Positions 8,219 through 16,986 of a stretch of 64,000 nucleotides of DNA are shown here, one piece after another. This DNA is from Falsiroseomonas sp051860665 (GTDB lineage Bacteria > Pseudomonadota > Alphaproteobacteria > Acetobacterales > Acetobacteraceae), in NCBI RefSeq assembly GCF_051860665.1, contig NZ_JBHYDM010000020.1:1-64000 (forward strand). The letters are read 5' to 3'. The notes beneath the pieces are model-generated. The model saw nothing but the letters and a program-made list of their open reading frames with translations, was not told the origin of the DNA and made no database searches. The stretch's first letter is position 1; every line of letters starts with the position of its first letter. The position numbers and the translations under genes were made by a program.

Positions 8219-8880
8219 GGCGGCGTCTCGTCCCCGGCGGGCGGCGCGGCCTCCGCCTCCGGCGTCAGCACCCGCAGCCCGTCGAGCAGCGGCGCCGTCT
8301 CGCCGCTCACGAGCTCCTCCCGCCGCGGCAGGTCGCGGAGCGACTTCAGGCCGAACTGCTCCAGGAAGCGGGAGGTGGTGCCCCAGAGGGTCGGGCGGCC
8401 CGGCACCTCCTTATGCCCGCGCGGCGCCACCAGCCCGTGTTCCAGCAGGGATTCGAGGGTGGACTGGGCCATGCTGGCGCCGCGGATCTCCTCGATCTCG
8501 GCCCGCGTCACCGGCTGGTGCCAGGCGATCACGGCCAGCGCCTCCATCGCCGCGCGCGGCAGCCGGCGCGGCACCTCCACCACCCGGGTCAGGGCGGCGG
8601 CGAGATCGGGGGCGGTGCGCAGCACGAAGCCGCCGGCGCTTTCGGCCAGCATCACGCCGCGGCCCTCCAGCGCCTGGCCCAGCGCGGCGAGCACGGCCGC
8701 GGCCTCCTCCCCCTCGCCCAGCAGCGCCTGCAGGCGGGCGGGCGTCACGGGACGGTCGGAGGCGAAGAGCAGCGCCTCCGCCAGCCGCAGCGCGGCGGCG
8801 CTGACGACGGGCGGCTCGGGCGCAGCCTCGGGCGCTGCCTCGTGTGCTGCCTCGGGCAGGTCCTCAGGCGGCTCGGACAT
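8215..8880 (-). CDS. scpB: Segregation and condensation protein B
   Basis: 221 residues with two winged-helix domains of the ScpB family. ALAVIAWHQPVTRAEIEEIRG and GLVAPRGHKEVPGRPTLWGTT are its strongest signatures. With ScpA and SMC it forms the condensin that organises and separates chromosomes. It overlaps the end of scpA by 17 bp. Ala/Glu-rich low-complexity sequence makes up the first 25 residues and the tail. Confidence 0.95.
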   Translation of the reverse strand: MSEPPEDLPEAAHEAAPEAAPEPPVVSAAALRLAEALLFASDRPVTPARLQALLGEGEEAAAVLAALGQALEGRGVMLAESAGGFVLRTAPDLAAALTRVVEVPRRLPRAAMEALAVIAWHQPVTRAEIEEIRGASMAQSTLESLLEHGLVAPRGHKEVPGRPTLWGTTSRFLEQFGLKSLRDLPRREELVSGETAPLLDGLRVLTPEAEAAPPAGDETPP

Positions 8881-9634
8881 CTTCCGCCTTCCCGGCCGCT
8901 TCCGCCTTGCGCAGCAGGATCGGCCCGAAGGCGCGGTCCTGGCGCAGGTCGAGCCCGCCGCCGCGCGCCATCTCCAGGCTGGCGATCAGCGTGCTGGCCA
9001 GCGCGGCGCGGCGTTCCACCGTATCCAGCTCCGCCCCCTCCGGCAGGAAGCGCTGCAGCACGGCCCAGCTGGGCATGTCGCCCAGCATCTGCGCCAGGCG
9101 GCCCAGCGCCTCCTGCACGCTCCAGAGTTTCCGGGGTTTGGGCCGATAGGGGCGCAGCGCCAGCGCGCGACGACGGCCGGCGACATAGGCCTGGCAGAGG
9201 GCGGCGAGATCGGCGCGCAGGCCGGAGCGGTCCTCGACGGTCAGGTTCTCCGGCGCGCCGCGCCCGAAGACATCGCGGCCGAGCTGCGGGCGCTGGCCGA
9301 GCCAGGCGGCGCCGGCGCGCATCGCCTCCAGCTCCGCCAGCCGATCGGTCAGGCGGCTGGCCAAAGCCTCCGGATCCTCCTCCGGCCCGGCTTCCTCCTT
9401 CGGCAGCAGCAGGCGGGATTTCAGCCAGGCGAGCCAAGCGGCCATCACCAGCCATTCGGCCTGCAGTTCCAGCCGCATGCCGCGCGCGCGCTCGATCACC
9501 GCCAGGTACTGGTCGACCAGCGCGACGATGGAAATGCCGGCCAGGTCCAGCTTCTGGGCCCGCGCCAGGTCCAGCAGCAGGTCCAGCGGGCCTTCATAGC
9601 CATCGAGCCTGAGATGCAGCACCGGGTCGGTCAT
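8864..9634 (-). CDS. scpA: Segregation and condensation protein A
   Basis: 256 residues. This is the kleisin subunit that bridges the SMC heads. The N-terminus LRLDGYEGPLDLLLDLARAQKLDLAGISI is the defining kleisin segment. The middle carries EWLVMAAWLAWLKSRLLLP. The ATG at 9634 overlaps the upstream protease stop codon by 4 bp, and the 3' end overlaps scpB, so the three genes are translationally linked. Confidence 0.96.
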   Translation of the reverse strand: MTDPVLHLRLDGYEGPLDLLLDLARAQKLDLAGISIVALVDQYLAVIERARGMRLELQAEWLVMAAWLAWLKSRLLLPKEEAGPEEDPEALASRLTDRLAELEAMRAGAAWLGQRPQLGRDVFGRGAPENLTVEDRSGLRADLAALCQAYVAGRRRALALRPYRPKPRKLWSVQEALGRLAQMLGDMPSWAVLQRFLPEGAELDTVERRAALASTLIASLEMARGGGLDLRQDRAFGPILLRKAEAAGKAEDVRAA

Positions 9635-10329
9635 CTCGCCCCTCCATGGCCGGTCAAGGCGAAGATCGCCTCCAGCACCGGCAGTGCCACGGATTGCAGG
9701 AGCATCCGCAAAGGGTCGAATCCGGGCACCAGATAGGGCACCAGGAACACCAGCCCGATGACAATGAAAAGCCCGAACCGCTCCAGCCTGGCCACGGCCC
9801 GCGCGGCCGGGGCCGGCAGGATGCCCACCAGGATGCGCCCGCCATCCAGGGGCGGGATCGGCAGCAGGTTGAAGCAGGCGAGAATGACATTGTAGAGCAT
9901 CGACAGCGCGAAGAAGCGCAGCACCCAGTCCAGCAGGTCTTCCGGCAGCACCCCGCCGGCCGCCGTGGCCAGATGCGCCAGAAGGCCGAAGCCGAAGGCC
10001 AGGGCGAAGTTGATGGCCGGTCCCGCGGCGGCCACCAGCACCATGCCCCAGCGCGGGTCGCGCAGCCGCCAGATATCGACCGGCACCGGCTTGGCCCAGC
10101 CGAACATCGCCTCCACCCGCCCGATGGTCAGCAGTTGCGTGGCCAGCAGCAGGCCCGGCAGCAGGATGGTGCCGACCGGGTCCACATGGCGCAGCGGGTT
10201 CAGGCTGACCCGGCCGAGCAGCCAGGCCGTGTCATCGCCCAGCGCGCGGGCCGCAAAGCCATGCGCCGCCTCATGCAGGGTGATGGCGAGGATGGCCGCC
10301 AGGGCGACGGCCGCGATCTCGGCGATCAC
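9631..10329 (-). CDS. Site-2 protease family (M50) membrane metalloprotease
   Basis: 232 residues starting at GTG 10329, which overlaps the nagZ stop codon by 4 bp (GTGA). The longer upstream frame is antisense-like shadow over nagZ. The zinc motif HEAAH sits in the first hydrophobic segment (TLHEAAHGFAARALGD), and NLLPIPPLDGG provides the third ligand. Several membrane helices follow. It belongs to the group close to rhomboid-like/S2P proteins such as SpoIVFB-type peptidases. Its position between nagZ and scpA is conserved in alphaproteobacteria. The substrate is unknown. Confidence 0.9.
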   Translation of the reverse strand: MIAEIAAVALAAILAITLHEAAHGFAARALGDDTAWLLGRVSLNPLRHVDPVGTILLPGLLLATQLLTIGRVEAMFGWAKPVPVDIWRLRDPRWGMVLVAAAGPAINFALAFGFGLLAHLATAAGGVLPEDLLDWVLRFFALSMLYNVILACFNLLPIPPLDGGRILVGILPAPAARAVARLERFGLFIVIGLVFLVPYLVPGFDPLRMLLQSVALPVLEAIFALTGHGGAR

Positions 10330-11342
10330 GCGAAGGCAGGCCGGGGCGCCAGCAGGCCGTCGCGGATCTGCGCCAGCAGCCCGGGGTCGATGGCGCGGCG
10401 GGCGGCCAGCATGGCGTCCCGCGCCGCCTGCATGCGCCGGGCGCCGGATTCGGCCAAGGGCGGGCAGGAGGCGAGCAGCGCCGCCGTCTCGGCCAGCACG
10501 CCGGTGCAATGCAGCGCCAGGTCGCAGCCCGCCGCCATGGTGGCGCCGGCCAGGTCGTTGGAAAGCCCCGCCATGGCACCCATGGCGAGATCGTCCGAGA
10601 CCAGAACCCCATCGAAGCCAATCTCGCCGCGAATCACGTCGCGGATCAGCCCGGGCGAGAGGGTGGCCGGCAGGGCGGCATCCAGCGCGGTGTAGAGGAT
10701 ATGCGCCGTCATCGCCCAAAGCCCCGCCCCGCCATCGGCCGCGGACAGCGCCCGGAAGGGCGCGAAATCGGCGGCGAGCGTGGCGCGGTCCGCGGTGACG
10801 CGGGGCAGCGATTCGTGGCTGTCGACCTCCGCACGGCCATGGCCGGGGATATGCTTGATGACGGGGATGCAGCCCGCCTGCTGCAGCCCGCGCACCCAGG
10901 CGGCGCCGAGCCGCGCCACCTCCGCCGGGTCCTCGGAGAAGGCACGATCGCCGATCACGCCATGCGCGCCGGGCAGCCGCAGGTCCAGCACCGGGGCGCA
11001 GACCACGTCCAGGCCGAGTGCGGCGCAATCCAGGCCGAGCCGCGTGGCATTGGCCTCCGCCGCCATGGCGGGCGCGCCCTCGAAGCGCGCGGCGGCCGGG
11101 TAGTCCGGCCAATGCGGCGGGCGCAGCCGGGCGACGCGGCCGCCTTCCTGGTCCACCAGGATCGGCGCCGCCTCCCCCAGCTCCTCCCGCAGCGCGGCGG
11201 TCAGCGCCGCCACCTGGGCAGGGTTCTCGACATTGCGCCGGAACAGGATGGCGCCGGCCGGGCGGTGGCGACGGAACAGCGCCGCCTCCTCCGCCGACAG
11301 GGTCGTGCCGGCGATGCCGATGATGGCGGCCTTGGGAGTCAT
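10326..11342 (-). CDS. nagZ: Beta-N-acetylhexosaminidase
   Basis: 338 residues, GH3 family, cytoplasmic. It removes GlcNAc from anhydro-muropeptides during peptidoglycan recycling. The active-site loop KHIPGHGRAEVDSHESLP (NagZ consensus KHFPGHGxxxxDSH) and the nucleophile Asp in GVLVSDDLAMGAM are both present. The upstream SPOR-domain gene ends 7 bp before it, forming a cell-wall module. Confidence 0.95.
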   Translation of the reverse strand: MTPKAAIIGIAGTTLSAEEAALFRRHRPAGAILFRRNVENPAQVAALTAALREELGEAAPILVDQEGGRVARLRPPHWPDYPAAARFEGAPAMAAEANATRLGLDCAALGLDVVCAPVLDLRLPGAHGVIGDRAFSEDPAEVARLGAAWVRGLQQAGCIPVIKHIPGHGRAEVDSHESLPRVTADRATLAADFAPFRALSAADGGAGLWAMTAHILYTALDAALPATLSPGLIRDVIRGEIGFDGVLVSDDLAMGAMAGLSNDLAGATMAAGCDLALHCTGVLAETAALLASCPPLAESGARRMQAARDAMLAARRAIDPGLLAQIRDGLLAPRPAFA

Positions 11343-11349
11343 CGAATGC

Positions 11350-12108
11350 TCAGCGAACGGGGATGCAGGCGAGGCTGCGGGCGCGCAGCGCCTCGCAGAA
11401 TTGGCGGGCGCCGTCCTGGTCCGCGAAGCCGGCGGTGCGCAGGCGGAAGAGCGGTGATTGCCCCTCCCGCTCCAGCCGCTGGACCACCGGGCTGCGGCCC
11501 TCGAAAAGCTCCGGCGCGCGGCGGGAGATGCGTTCGAATTCCGATCGCGCCGCCTCCTCGCTCGCCACGGCGGCGAGCTGCACCATCACCCGGCCACCGG
11601 CAACCACGCGCGGCACGGCCGGTGCGGCGGCAGGCGTGGGGGTGGCGGGGGCCGCAGGTGCCGGGGCTGGCGCGCCGGTGCGGGCAGCGGCGGGCTCGGC
11701 CTGCGGGGCGGCGGGCTCCGCCGGGCGCGGCAGGGGTCGGGGGGCGACCACTGGCGGCGGCGCCACGGCGGCGCGCAGCAGGTCCAGATTCGGCGCCTCC
11801 GGCTCCGGCACCATGCTGCCATTGCGGCCGGGCTGCTGGGCCGCCTGGCGGTTGCCGGGGCGTTCCAGGACCAAGGCATTCTGGTTCGGCACGCGCAGCC
11901 CGCCGGGATCCTCGGGCCGCACCTTGAAGGGCCGCGGATCGGCCTCCACCACCGGCACGCCGCCGCCGCCCGAACCCGTGAAGGCCCAATAGGCCCCTGC
12001 CCCCACCGCGACCACCGCCAGCATGCCGCCTGCCACCGCCAGCATGCGCCACGGAACCCCGGAGGGTTCCCGCTGCACGCGATAGGATGGCACCATCATA
12101 TCGCTCAT
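11350..12108 (-). CDS. SPOR domain-containing membrane protein
   Basis: 252 residues. A cytoplasmic N-terminus (about 20 residues) precedes one membrane segment (MLAVAGGMLAVVAVGAGAYW). A long Pro/Ala-rich periplasmic linker (about residues 45-165) leads to a C-terminal SPOR domain (about 168-252: VMVQLAAVASEEAARSEF through SLACIPVR). SPOR domains bind denuded glycan strands at the division septum, so a role in cell division or septal peptidoglycan is likely. Its start overlaps the argS stop by 4 bp. The argS-SPOR-nagZ order is an alphaproteobacterial hallmark. Confidence 0.92.
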   Translation of the reverse strand: MSDMMVPSYRVQREPSGVPWRMLAVAGGMLAVVAVGAGAYWAFTGSGGGGVPVVEADPRPFKVRPEDPGGLRVPNQNALVLERPGNRQAAQQPGRNGSMVPEPEAPNLDLLRAAVAPPPVVAPRPLPRPAEPAAPQAEPAAARTGAPAPAPAAPATPTPAAAPAVPRVVAGGRVMVQLAAVASEEAARSEFERISRRAPELFEGRSPVVQRLEREGQSPLFRLRTAGFADQDGARQFCEALRARSLACIPVR

Positions 12109-13880
12109 CGCATCTCCTCGACGGGTTCGACCCCCATCACCGCGAGGCCAGAGCGCAGGACCACCGTGGTGGCCGCCACGAGCGCGAGGCGCGCCCGCGT
12201 GGCCTCCGGCTCCTCCGCCCGGATGAAGCGCAACGTCGCATCATCGCGCCCCCTGTTCCACAATACATGAAAGTCGCTGGCCAAGTCTTGGAGAAAGAAC
12301 GCGATTCGATGCGGCTCTCGCGCCGCAGCAGCGGCCTCCACCGTGCGCGGCCAGGCGGCCATGCGGCGGATCAGCGCGAGCTCGGCGGGGTCGGTCAGGC
12401 TGTCCAGCGGCGCCTGCGCCAGTTCCGCCTGGGCCGGATCGCCGGCGGAGCGCAGGACGGAGCGGCAGCGGGCATGGGCGTATTGCACGTAGAAGACCGG
12501 GTTCTCCCGCGTCTGCTCGATGACCTTGTTCAGGTCGAATTCCATCTGCGCATCGGCCTTGCGCGTCAGCATGGTGAAGCGGACGGCGTCCTTGCCGACC
12601 TCGTCGATCAGGTCGCGCAGGGTGACGTAGGTGCCGGCGCGCTTGGACATGCGGACCGGCTCGCCGTCCTTCATCACATGCACGATCTGGGTCAGCACCA
12701 CGTCCAGGCTGACCTTGCGGTCCGAGAGCGCGGCGACGGCCGCCTGCATGCGCTTGACGTAGCCACCATGGTCGGCGCCCCAGACCTGCACCAGCTGCGG
12801 AAAGCCGCGCTCGATCTTGGCCAGGTGATTGGCCACGTCATTGGCAAAGTAGGTGCCGCTGCCGTCGGACTTGCGCAGCGGCCGGTCGACGTCGTCGCCG
12901 AAGGCCGTGGCGCGGAACAGCACCTGCGGGCGGGGCTCCCAGTCCTCCGGCGTCTTGCCCTTCGGCGGCTCCAGCACGCCGGTATAGATCAGGTCCTTGG
13001 CGGCGAGCGCCGCCTCCGCCTTCTCCAGCCAGCCCTCGGCCACGATGGCGCGCTCGCTGATGAAGACGTCGTGCTGCACGCCGAGGGCTGCCAGGTCCTC
13101 GCGGATCGCGGACATCATGGCTTCCACGGTGAAGTCCCGCACCGTGTCCAGCCAGAGCGTCGCCGGCGCCGGCATGCCGCCCGGCTCGGCCAGGGATTCG
13201 CGGAAAATCTGGCGCAGGGCGATGCCGACCGGCACCAGGTATTCGCCCTTGTATTGCAGCCCGCCCGGCACCGATTGGGCATAGTCCTCCTCGGTCAGCG
13301 GCGTGCCGAGGGCCTGGAGGTAGCGCCAGTAGGTGGCATAGGCGAGCGCCAGAACCTGCGCGCCGGCGTCGTTCACATAATACTCGCGAGTGACGTCATA
13401 GCCCGCCTTGCGCAGCAGCAGCGCCAGCGCGTCCCCCACCACGGCGCCGCGGCAATGGCCGACATGCATCGGTCCGGTCGGATTGGCCGAGACATATTCG
13501 ACATTCACCGGCCCGCCATCCCGCGCCGGCCCGTCGCCATAGGAAGGCCCTGCCGCCAGCACCGCCGGCACCACAGCACGAACAAAAGCCTCATCCAGAC
13601 GGAGGTTGACGAAGCCCGGCCCGGCCGGCGTCGCCTCGACCACCACGGGCAGCGCGCGCAGCTTCTCGCAGAGCAGCGCCGCCAGCTTCGGCGGCGGCAT
13701 CTTGGCGAGCTTCGCCACCACCATGGCGCCATTGGTCGCCATGTCGCCATGCGCGGCGTCCTTCGGCGGCTCCACCAGCACGCGCGCAAAAGCCTCGGGC
13801 GGCAGTTCCGGCAGGATCTGCGTCAGGGCGTCGACCACATGGGCGCGCATCGTGGCAAAGAGGTCGGCGGTCGGGATCAT
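12105..13880 (-). CDS. argS: Arginyl-tRNA synthetase
   Basis: 591 residues, class I synthetase of standard length. The HIGH-type motif appears as PTGPMHVGHCRG near residue 138, and the KMSKS-type motif as RMSKRAGTYVTL. An N-terminal Arg-tRNA-synthetase-N domain (about 1-90) and a C-terminal DALR anticodon domain are present. It heads the compact overlapping run argS-SPOR-nagZ-M50-scpA-scpB-ABC. The 194 bp upstream hold a palindromic repeat and presumably the promoter. Confidence 0.97.
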   Translation of the reverse strand: MIPTADLFATMRAHVVDALTQILPELPPEAFARVLVEPPKDAAHGDMATNGAMVVAKLAKMPPPKLAALLCEKLRALPVVVEATPAGPGFVNLRLDEAFVRAVVPAVLAAGPSYGDGPARDGGPVNVEYVSANPTGPMHVGHCRGAVVGDALALLLRKAGYDVTREYYVNDAGAQVLALAYATYWRYLQALGTPLTEEDYAQSVPGGLQYKGEYLVPVGIALRQIFRESLAEPGGMPAPATLWLDTVRDFTVEAMMSAIREDLAALGVQHDVFISERAIVAEGWLEKAEAALAAKDLIYTGVLEPPKGKTPEDWEPRPQVLFRATAFGDDVDRPLRKSDGSGTYFANDVANHLAKIERGFPQLVQVWGADHGGYVKRMQAAVAALSDRKVSLDVVLTQIVHVMKDGEPVRMSKRAGTYVTLRDLIDEVGKDAVRFTMLTRKADAQMEFDLNKVIEQTRENPVFYVQYAHARCRSVLRSAGDPAQAELAQAPLDSLTDPAELALIRRMAAWPRTVEAAAAAREPHRIAFFLQDLASDFHVLWNRGRDDATLRFIRAEEPEATRARLALVAATTVVLRSGLAVMGVEPVEEMR

Positions 13881-13930
13881 GCAGGCGAATCCGAAACGGT
13901 GGGGGTGGTCTGGAATTCTGTGGGAAGCCC

Positions 13931-14053
13931 ATTCCCCCTGCTTATGGGGGAGAGGGTTGGCTGAGGGGGACGCGCAAGCATCCGAAGCGGCCTGATGGCT
14001 TCACGCCCCCCTCATCCAAACCCTCTCCCCCCTTCGGGTGGGAGAGGGTTTGG
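13931..14053. repeat. Intergenic palindromic repeat, copy 2 (composite)
   Basis: Two C/G-rich palindromes. One is a short stem at 13932-13952. The other is a perfect 14-bp stem, CCAAACCCTCTCCC (14016-14029) with GGGAGAGGGTTTGG (14040-14053). The outer arms 13946-13969 and 14006-14031 are also imperfect inverted copies of each other, giving a larger foldback. It lies between argS and dgt on the minus strand. It has the look of the dispersed non-coding repeats common in GC-rich alphaproteobacteria. Confidence 0.8.
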
Positions 14054-14074
14054 TCAGCGAATCTCGACAGCCTT

Positions 14075-15244
14075 CTAGCCCGGGATGGAGGGATCGGTCA
14101 GGCGCCGATGCTCCTCCAGCGCGAAACGGTCGGTCATGCCGGCCAGGTAGTCGCAGACCGCCTGGGCGGCCGCGGTGCTGCCGGCTTCCCCGGCCTTCTC
14201 CTGCCACCAGGGCGGCAGCTGGCGCGGCTCGCCATGCAGCAGGGTGAAGAGCAATTGCAGCGCCCGCTTGCACTTCTGGGTGGTGCGGTTGACGCGCCAG
14301 TGGCGGTACATGCGCTGGAAGAGGAAGGCGCGCAGCGCGTTGTTCGCCTCCATCATCCCGTCCGAGAAGGCGACCACCGGCCGGTCATGGGCGCGGATAT
14401 CCGCCGCGCTGGCCGGCGCCAAAGCGGCGATGCGGCGGCGGGTCTCGGCCACCGTGTCGTTCACCATGGCATTGATCACCCGGCGCACCACCTCCGCCAC
14501 CGCGCGGTCCCGCGGCAGGTTCGGGTTGGCCTTCAGCGCCTCGGCATGCGCCTCCCGCACCAGAGGCAGGGTTGCCGCCTCCTCCAGCGTGAAGAGGCCG
14601 GCGCGGATGCCGTCGTCCAGGTCGTGATTGTTGTAGGCGATGTCATCCGCCAGCGCCGCCACCTGCGCCTCCGCGCTGGAATGGGTGGTGAGTTCCAGCG
14701 GGTGCAGCCGGTCGTATTCGACGATATAGGGGCTGGGCCGGCGCAGCGGGCCATTGTGCTTGGCCAGGCCCTCCAGCGTCTCCCAGGTCAGGTTCAGCCC
14801 GTCGAAGCCGGCATAGCGCGTCTCAAGCCGGGTCACGGCCTTCAGCGACTGCGCGTTGTGGTCGAAGCCGCCATAGGGCTTCATCATCGCATCCAGCGCA
14901 TCCTCCCCGCCATGGCCGAAGGGCGGGTGGCCGAGGTCGTGGGCCAGGGCCAGCGCCTCCGCCAGGTCTTCCTCCAGCGCAAGTTCGCGGGCGATGGAGC
15001 GCGCGATCTGCGCCACCTCCAGGCTATGCGTCAGCCGGGTCCGGAAGTGGTCGCCTTCGTGATAGACGAAGACCTGGGTCTTGTATTGCAGGCGCCGGAA
15101 GGCGGTGGCGTGGATGATGCGGTCGCGGTCCCGCTGGTAGGGCGAGCGCGCGCCGCCGCCGGGCTCGGCATGCAGCCGCCCGCGGGAGGTTTCGGTGCGA
15201 ACGGCCCAGGGGGCCAGCCCATCCGGGAGGCGCTTCGGATCCAT
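14075..15244 (-). CDS. dgt: Deoxyguanosinetriphosphate triphosphohydrolase-like protein
   Basis: 389 residues, HD-domain dNTPase family. It likely hydrolyses dNTPs to nucleoside and tripolyphosphate. Metal ligands are visible: His73 (RLTHSLEVAQ), His102-Asp103 (AHDLGHPPFGH) and the downstream Asp in ADDIAYNNHDLDDG. The N-terminal PYQRDRDRIIHATAFRRLQYKTQVF is a strong family signature. It lies head-to-head with erpA, an arrangement known in alphaproteobacteria. The true physiological substrate of these type-2 homologs is often uncertain. Confidence 0.93.
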   Translation of the reverse strand: MDPKRLPDGLAPWAVRTETSRGRLHAEPGGGARSPYQRDRDRIIHATAFRRLQYKTQVFVYHEGDHFRTRLTHSLEVAQIARSIARELALEEDLAEALALAHDLGHPPFGHGGEDALDAMMKPYGGFDHNAQSLKAVTRLETRYAGFDGLNLTWETLEGLAKHNGPLRRPSPYIVEYDRLHPLELTTHSSAEAQVAALADDIAYNNHDLDDGIRAGLFTLEEAATLPLVREAHAEALKANPNLPRDRAVAEVVRRVINAMVNDTVAETRRRIAALAPASAADIRAHDRPVVAFSDGMMEANNALRAFLFQRMYRHWRVNRTTQKCKRALQLLFTLLHGEPRQLPPWWQEKAGEAGSTAAAQAVCDYLAGMTDRFALEEHRRLTDPSIPG

Positions 15245-15359
15245 TGTCCCCGGCCTAGCACCCGCCTGCCCCGGCTGGAAGTGTCGCGCCCCAGGGCGCG
15301 CCCGTCTGCCCGCCCAGCGAAGCCTGGAAGCGGGGCCGCTTCCATCCTATCTTGCCGCT

Positions 15360-15704
15360 ATGGAAACCATGACCGCACCCTTCCGCGTCACCCCCCGTGC
15401 GGCCGCCCAGGTGGCGGAGATCGCGGCCCGCCAGGGCAAGCCCGGCGCCGGCCTGCGGCTCGCGGTGGATGCCGGCGGCTGTTCCGGCTTCCAGTACCGC
15501 TTCGACCTGGAGGAGGCCCCGGCCGAGGACGACCTGGTGGTGGCGGAAGGCCCCGGCCGCGTCTTCGTCGATCCCGTGAGCCTGGAGCTGCTGGCCGGCG
15601 CCGAGCTGGATTGGACGGAGGCGCTGATCGGGGCCCATTTCGCGGTCAAGAACCCCCAGGCGGTCAGCGCCTGCGGCTGCGGCACCAGCTTCTCGGTCGG
15701 GTAG
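15360..15704 (+). CDS. erpA: Iron-sulfur cluster insertion protein, A-type carrier
   Basis: 114 residues from the ATG at 15360 (a second ATG lies at 15369). It is an IscA/ErpA/SufA-type carrier that receives and hands on Fe-S clusters. The three cluster cysteines are present: Cys41 (GGCSGFQY) and Cys105/Cys107 (SACGCGTSF). ErpA versus IscA cannot be settled from sequence alone. The divergent neighbour dgt and downstream exonuclease III are the usual alphaproteobacterial context. Confidence 0.92.
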   Translation: METMTAPFRVTPRAAAQVAEIAARQGKPGAGLRLAVDAGGCSGFQYRFDLEEAPAEDDLVVAEGPGRVFVDPVSLELLAGAELDWTEALIGAHFAVKNPQAVSACGCGTSFSVG

Positions 15705-15737
15705 CCAAAGGGCGCGGGCGCGGGCAGTCTCCGCCGC

Positions 15738-16514
15738 ATGACCCGCCTCGCCAGCTTCAACGTGAACTCCGTCCGCAAGCGGGCGCCGCATATCCTGCGC
15801 TTCCTGGCGCGGCAGCAGCCGGACCTGCTGTTCCTGCAGGAGCTGAAGTGCAGGACGGAGGAATTCCCGGCGCTGGACTTCACCTCCGCCGGCTACCGCG
15901 TGCATGCGGTGGGGCAGACGGGCGGGCGCAACGGCGTGGCCGTGATCTCCCGCATTCCCTTCGAGGTGGTGGCCGAACGCCTGCCCGGCGACGATGCCGA
16001 TAGCCAGGCCCGCTATATCGAGGTCTCGGCCGCGGGGATGCAGGTGGCGGGCATCTACCTGCCGAATGGCAATTCCGGCGGCGACGAGGGCTACCTGTAC
16101 AAGCTCGCCTGGATGGAGCGGCTGCGGCGCCAGGCCCAGGCGCGGCTGGATGCCTTCACCCCCTTCGCCATCCTGGGCGACTTCAATGTCTGCCCGACCG
16201 AGCACGACCTGGCGCCGGGCGCCCTGCCGCCGACCGATGCGCTGGTGCGGCCGGAGACCCGGGCCGAATGGCGGGCATTGGAGCATCTCGGCCTGACCGA
16301 TGCGCTGCGCGCGCTGCACCCGGCGCCGGAGCGGATCTACACCTACTGGGACTATGGCTCCGCCTTCGAGCGCAATGCCGGGCTGCGCATCGACCATGCG
16401 CTGCTGAGCGCGGAGCTGGCGGAGCGGCTGGAAGCCTGCATCGTGGATGTGGATCCGAGGGCGGAGGAACAGCCCTCGGACCATACGCCGCTCGTCATCG
16501 ACCTGATGGGCTGA
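15738..16514 (+). CDS. xth: Exodeoxyribonuclease III
   Basis: 258 residues, AP endonuclease/exonuclease family. It repairs abasic sites and trims 3' ends. The motifs are in order: FNVNSVRKR, LQELKC (catalytic Glu), GDFNVCPTEHD, YTYWDYG, RIDHALLS and the final SDHTPLVIDL. It starts 33 bp after erpA on the same strand. Confidence 0.95.
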   Translation: MTRLASFNVNSVRKRAPHILRFLARQQPDLLFLQELKCRTEEFPALDFTSAGYRVHAVGQTGGRNGVAVISRIPFEVVAERLPGDDADSQARYIEVSAAGMQVAGIYLPNGNSGGDEGYLYKLAWMERLRRQAQARLDAFTPFAILGDFNVCPTEHDLAPGALPPTDALVRPETRAEWRALEHLGLTDALRALHPAPERIYTYWDYGSAFERNAGLRIDHALLSAELAERLEACIVDVDPRAEEQPSDHTPLVIDLMG

Positions 16515-16571
16515 GCATCTTCAAGCCAGGCGGCCCCGACTGGCGACTCGGACAATGCGTCTCGCAGAACC

Positions 16572-16847
16572 TCACCGCCAGTGATGGCCGCGGTGATGCC
16601 CATGATGCCGCCCGCGGTCCCAGTGGCCATGATGGCGCGGGGGCGCGTAGTAGCGCGGCGGCGGGTAGTAGGGGCGGTAGACCGGGCGCGGCGCGTAGTA
16701 GCGCGGCGGCGGCGGCGCGTAATAGGGCTGGGCATAGCCGTAGCCATAACCATAGCCGCCCACCGGCGTGACATCGGCGGCAACCACGCAGCCGGGCGCA
16801 AACAGCAGCACCGGCAGCAGCAGGAACAGGGCACGGAGGCGGCGCAT
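16572..16847 (-). CDS. Tyr/Pro/His-rich exported small protein, unknown
   Basis: 91 residues. The N-terminal signal (RALFLLLPVLLFAPGC) ends in a weak lipobox-like APGC at residues 17-20, so it may be a lipoprotein. The mature part is low complexity: GYGYGYGYA, then repeated PPPRYYAPR-type units, ending in a His-rich segment (HHGHWDRGRHHGHHRG). Such composition suggests metal binding or a surface/cell-wall role, but no function is known to me. The neighbouring genes do not inform the role. Confidence 0.65.
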   Translation of the reverse strand: MRRLRALFLLLPVLLFAPGCVVAADVTPVGGYGYGYGYAQPYYAPPPPRYYAPRPVYRPYYPPPRYYAPPRHHGHWDRGRHHGHHRGHHWR

Positions 16848-16986
16848 GGCGGGGTCTCCCCTGCGGCGGGCCGGTTTCGTCTGGAGGCCCTGCCGCTTGA
16901 TGGGGAGTTAACCCGCCGGCCATGTCCCGGTTCGGGCGCGATCGCGGCGCCGCCAAGGCCGATTGCGGCGGCGGCGCCTTGAATCG

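Noticed and set aside
5651..9736. Very long plus-strand open frame antisense to serS-tat-scp genes
   Set aside because: Arg/Gln/His-rich translation without domains, typical of GC-rich antisense shadow. All motif-bearing genes run on the minus strand.
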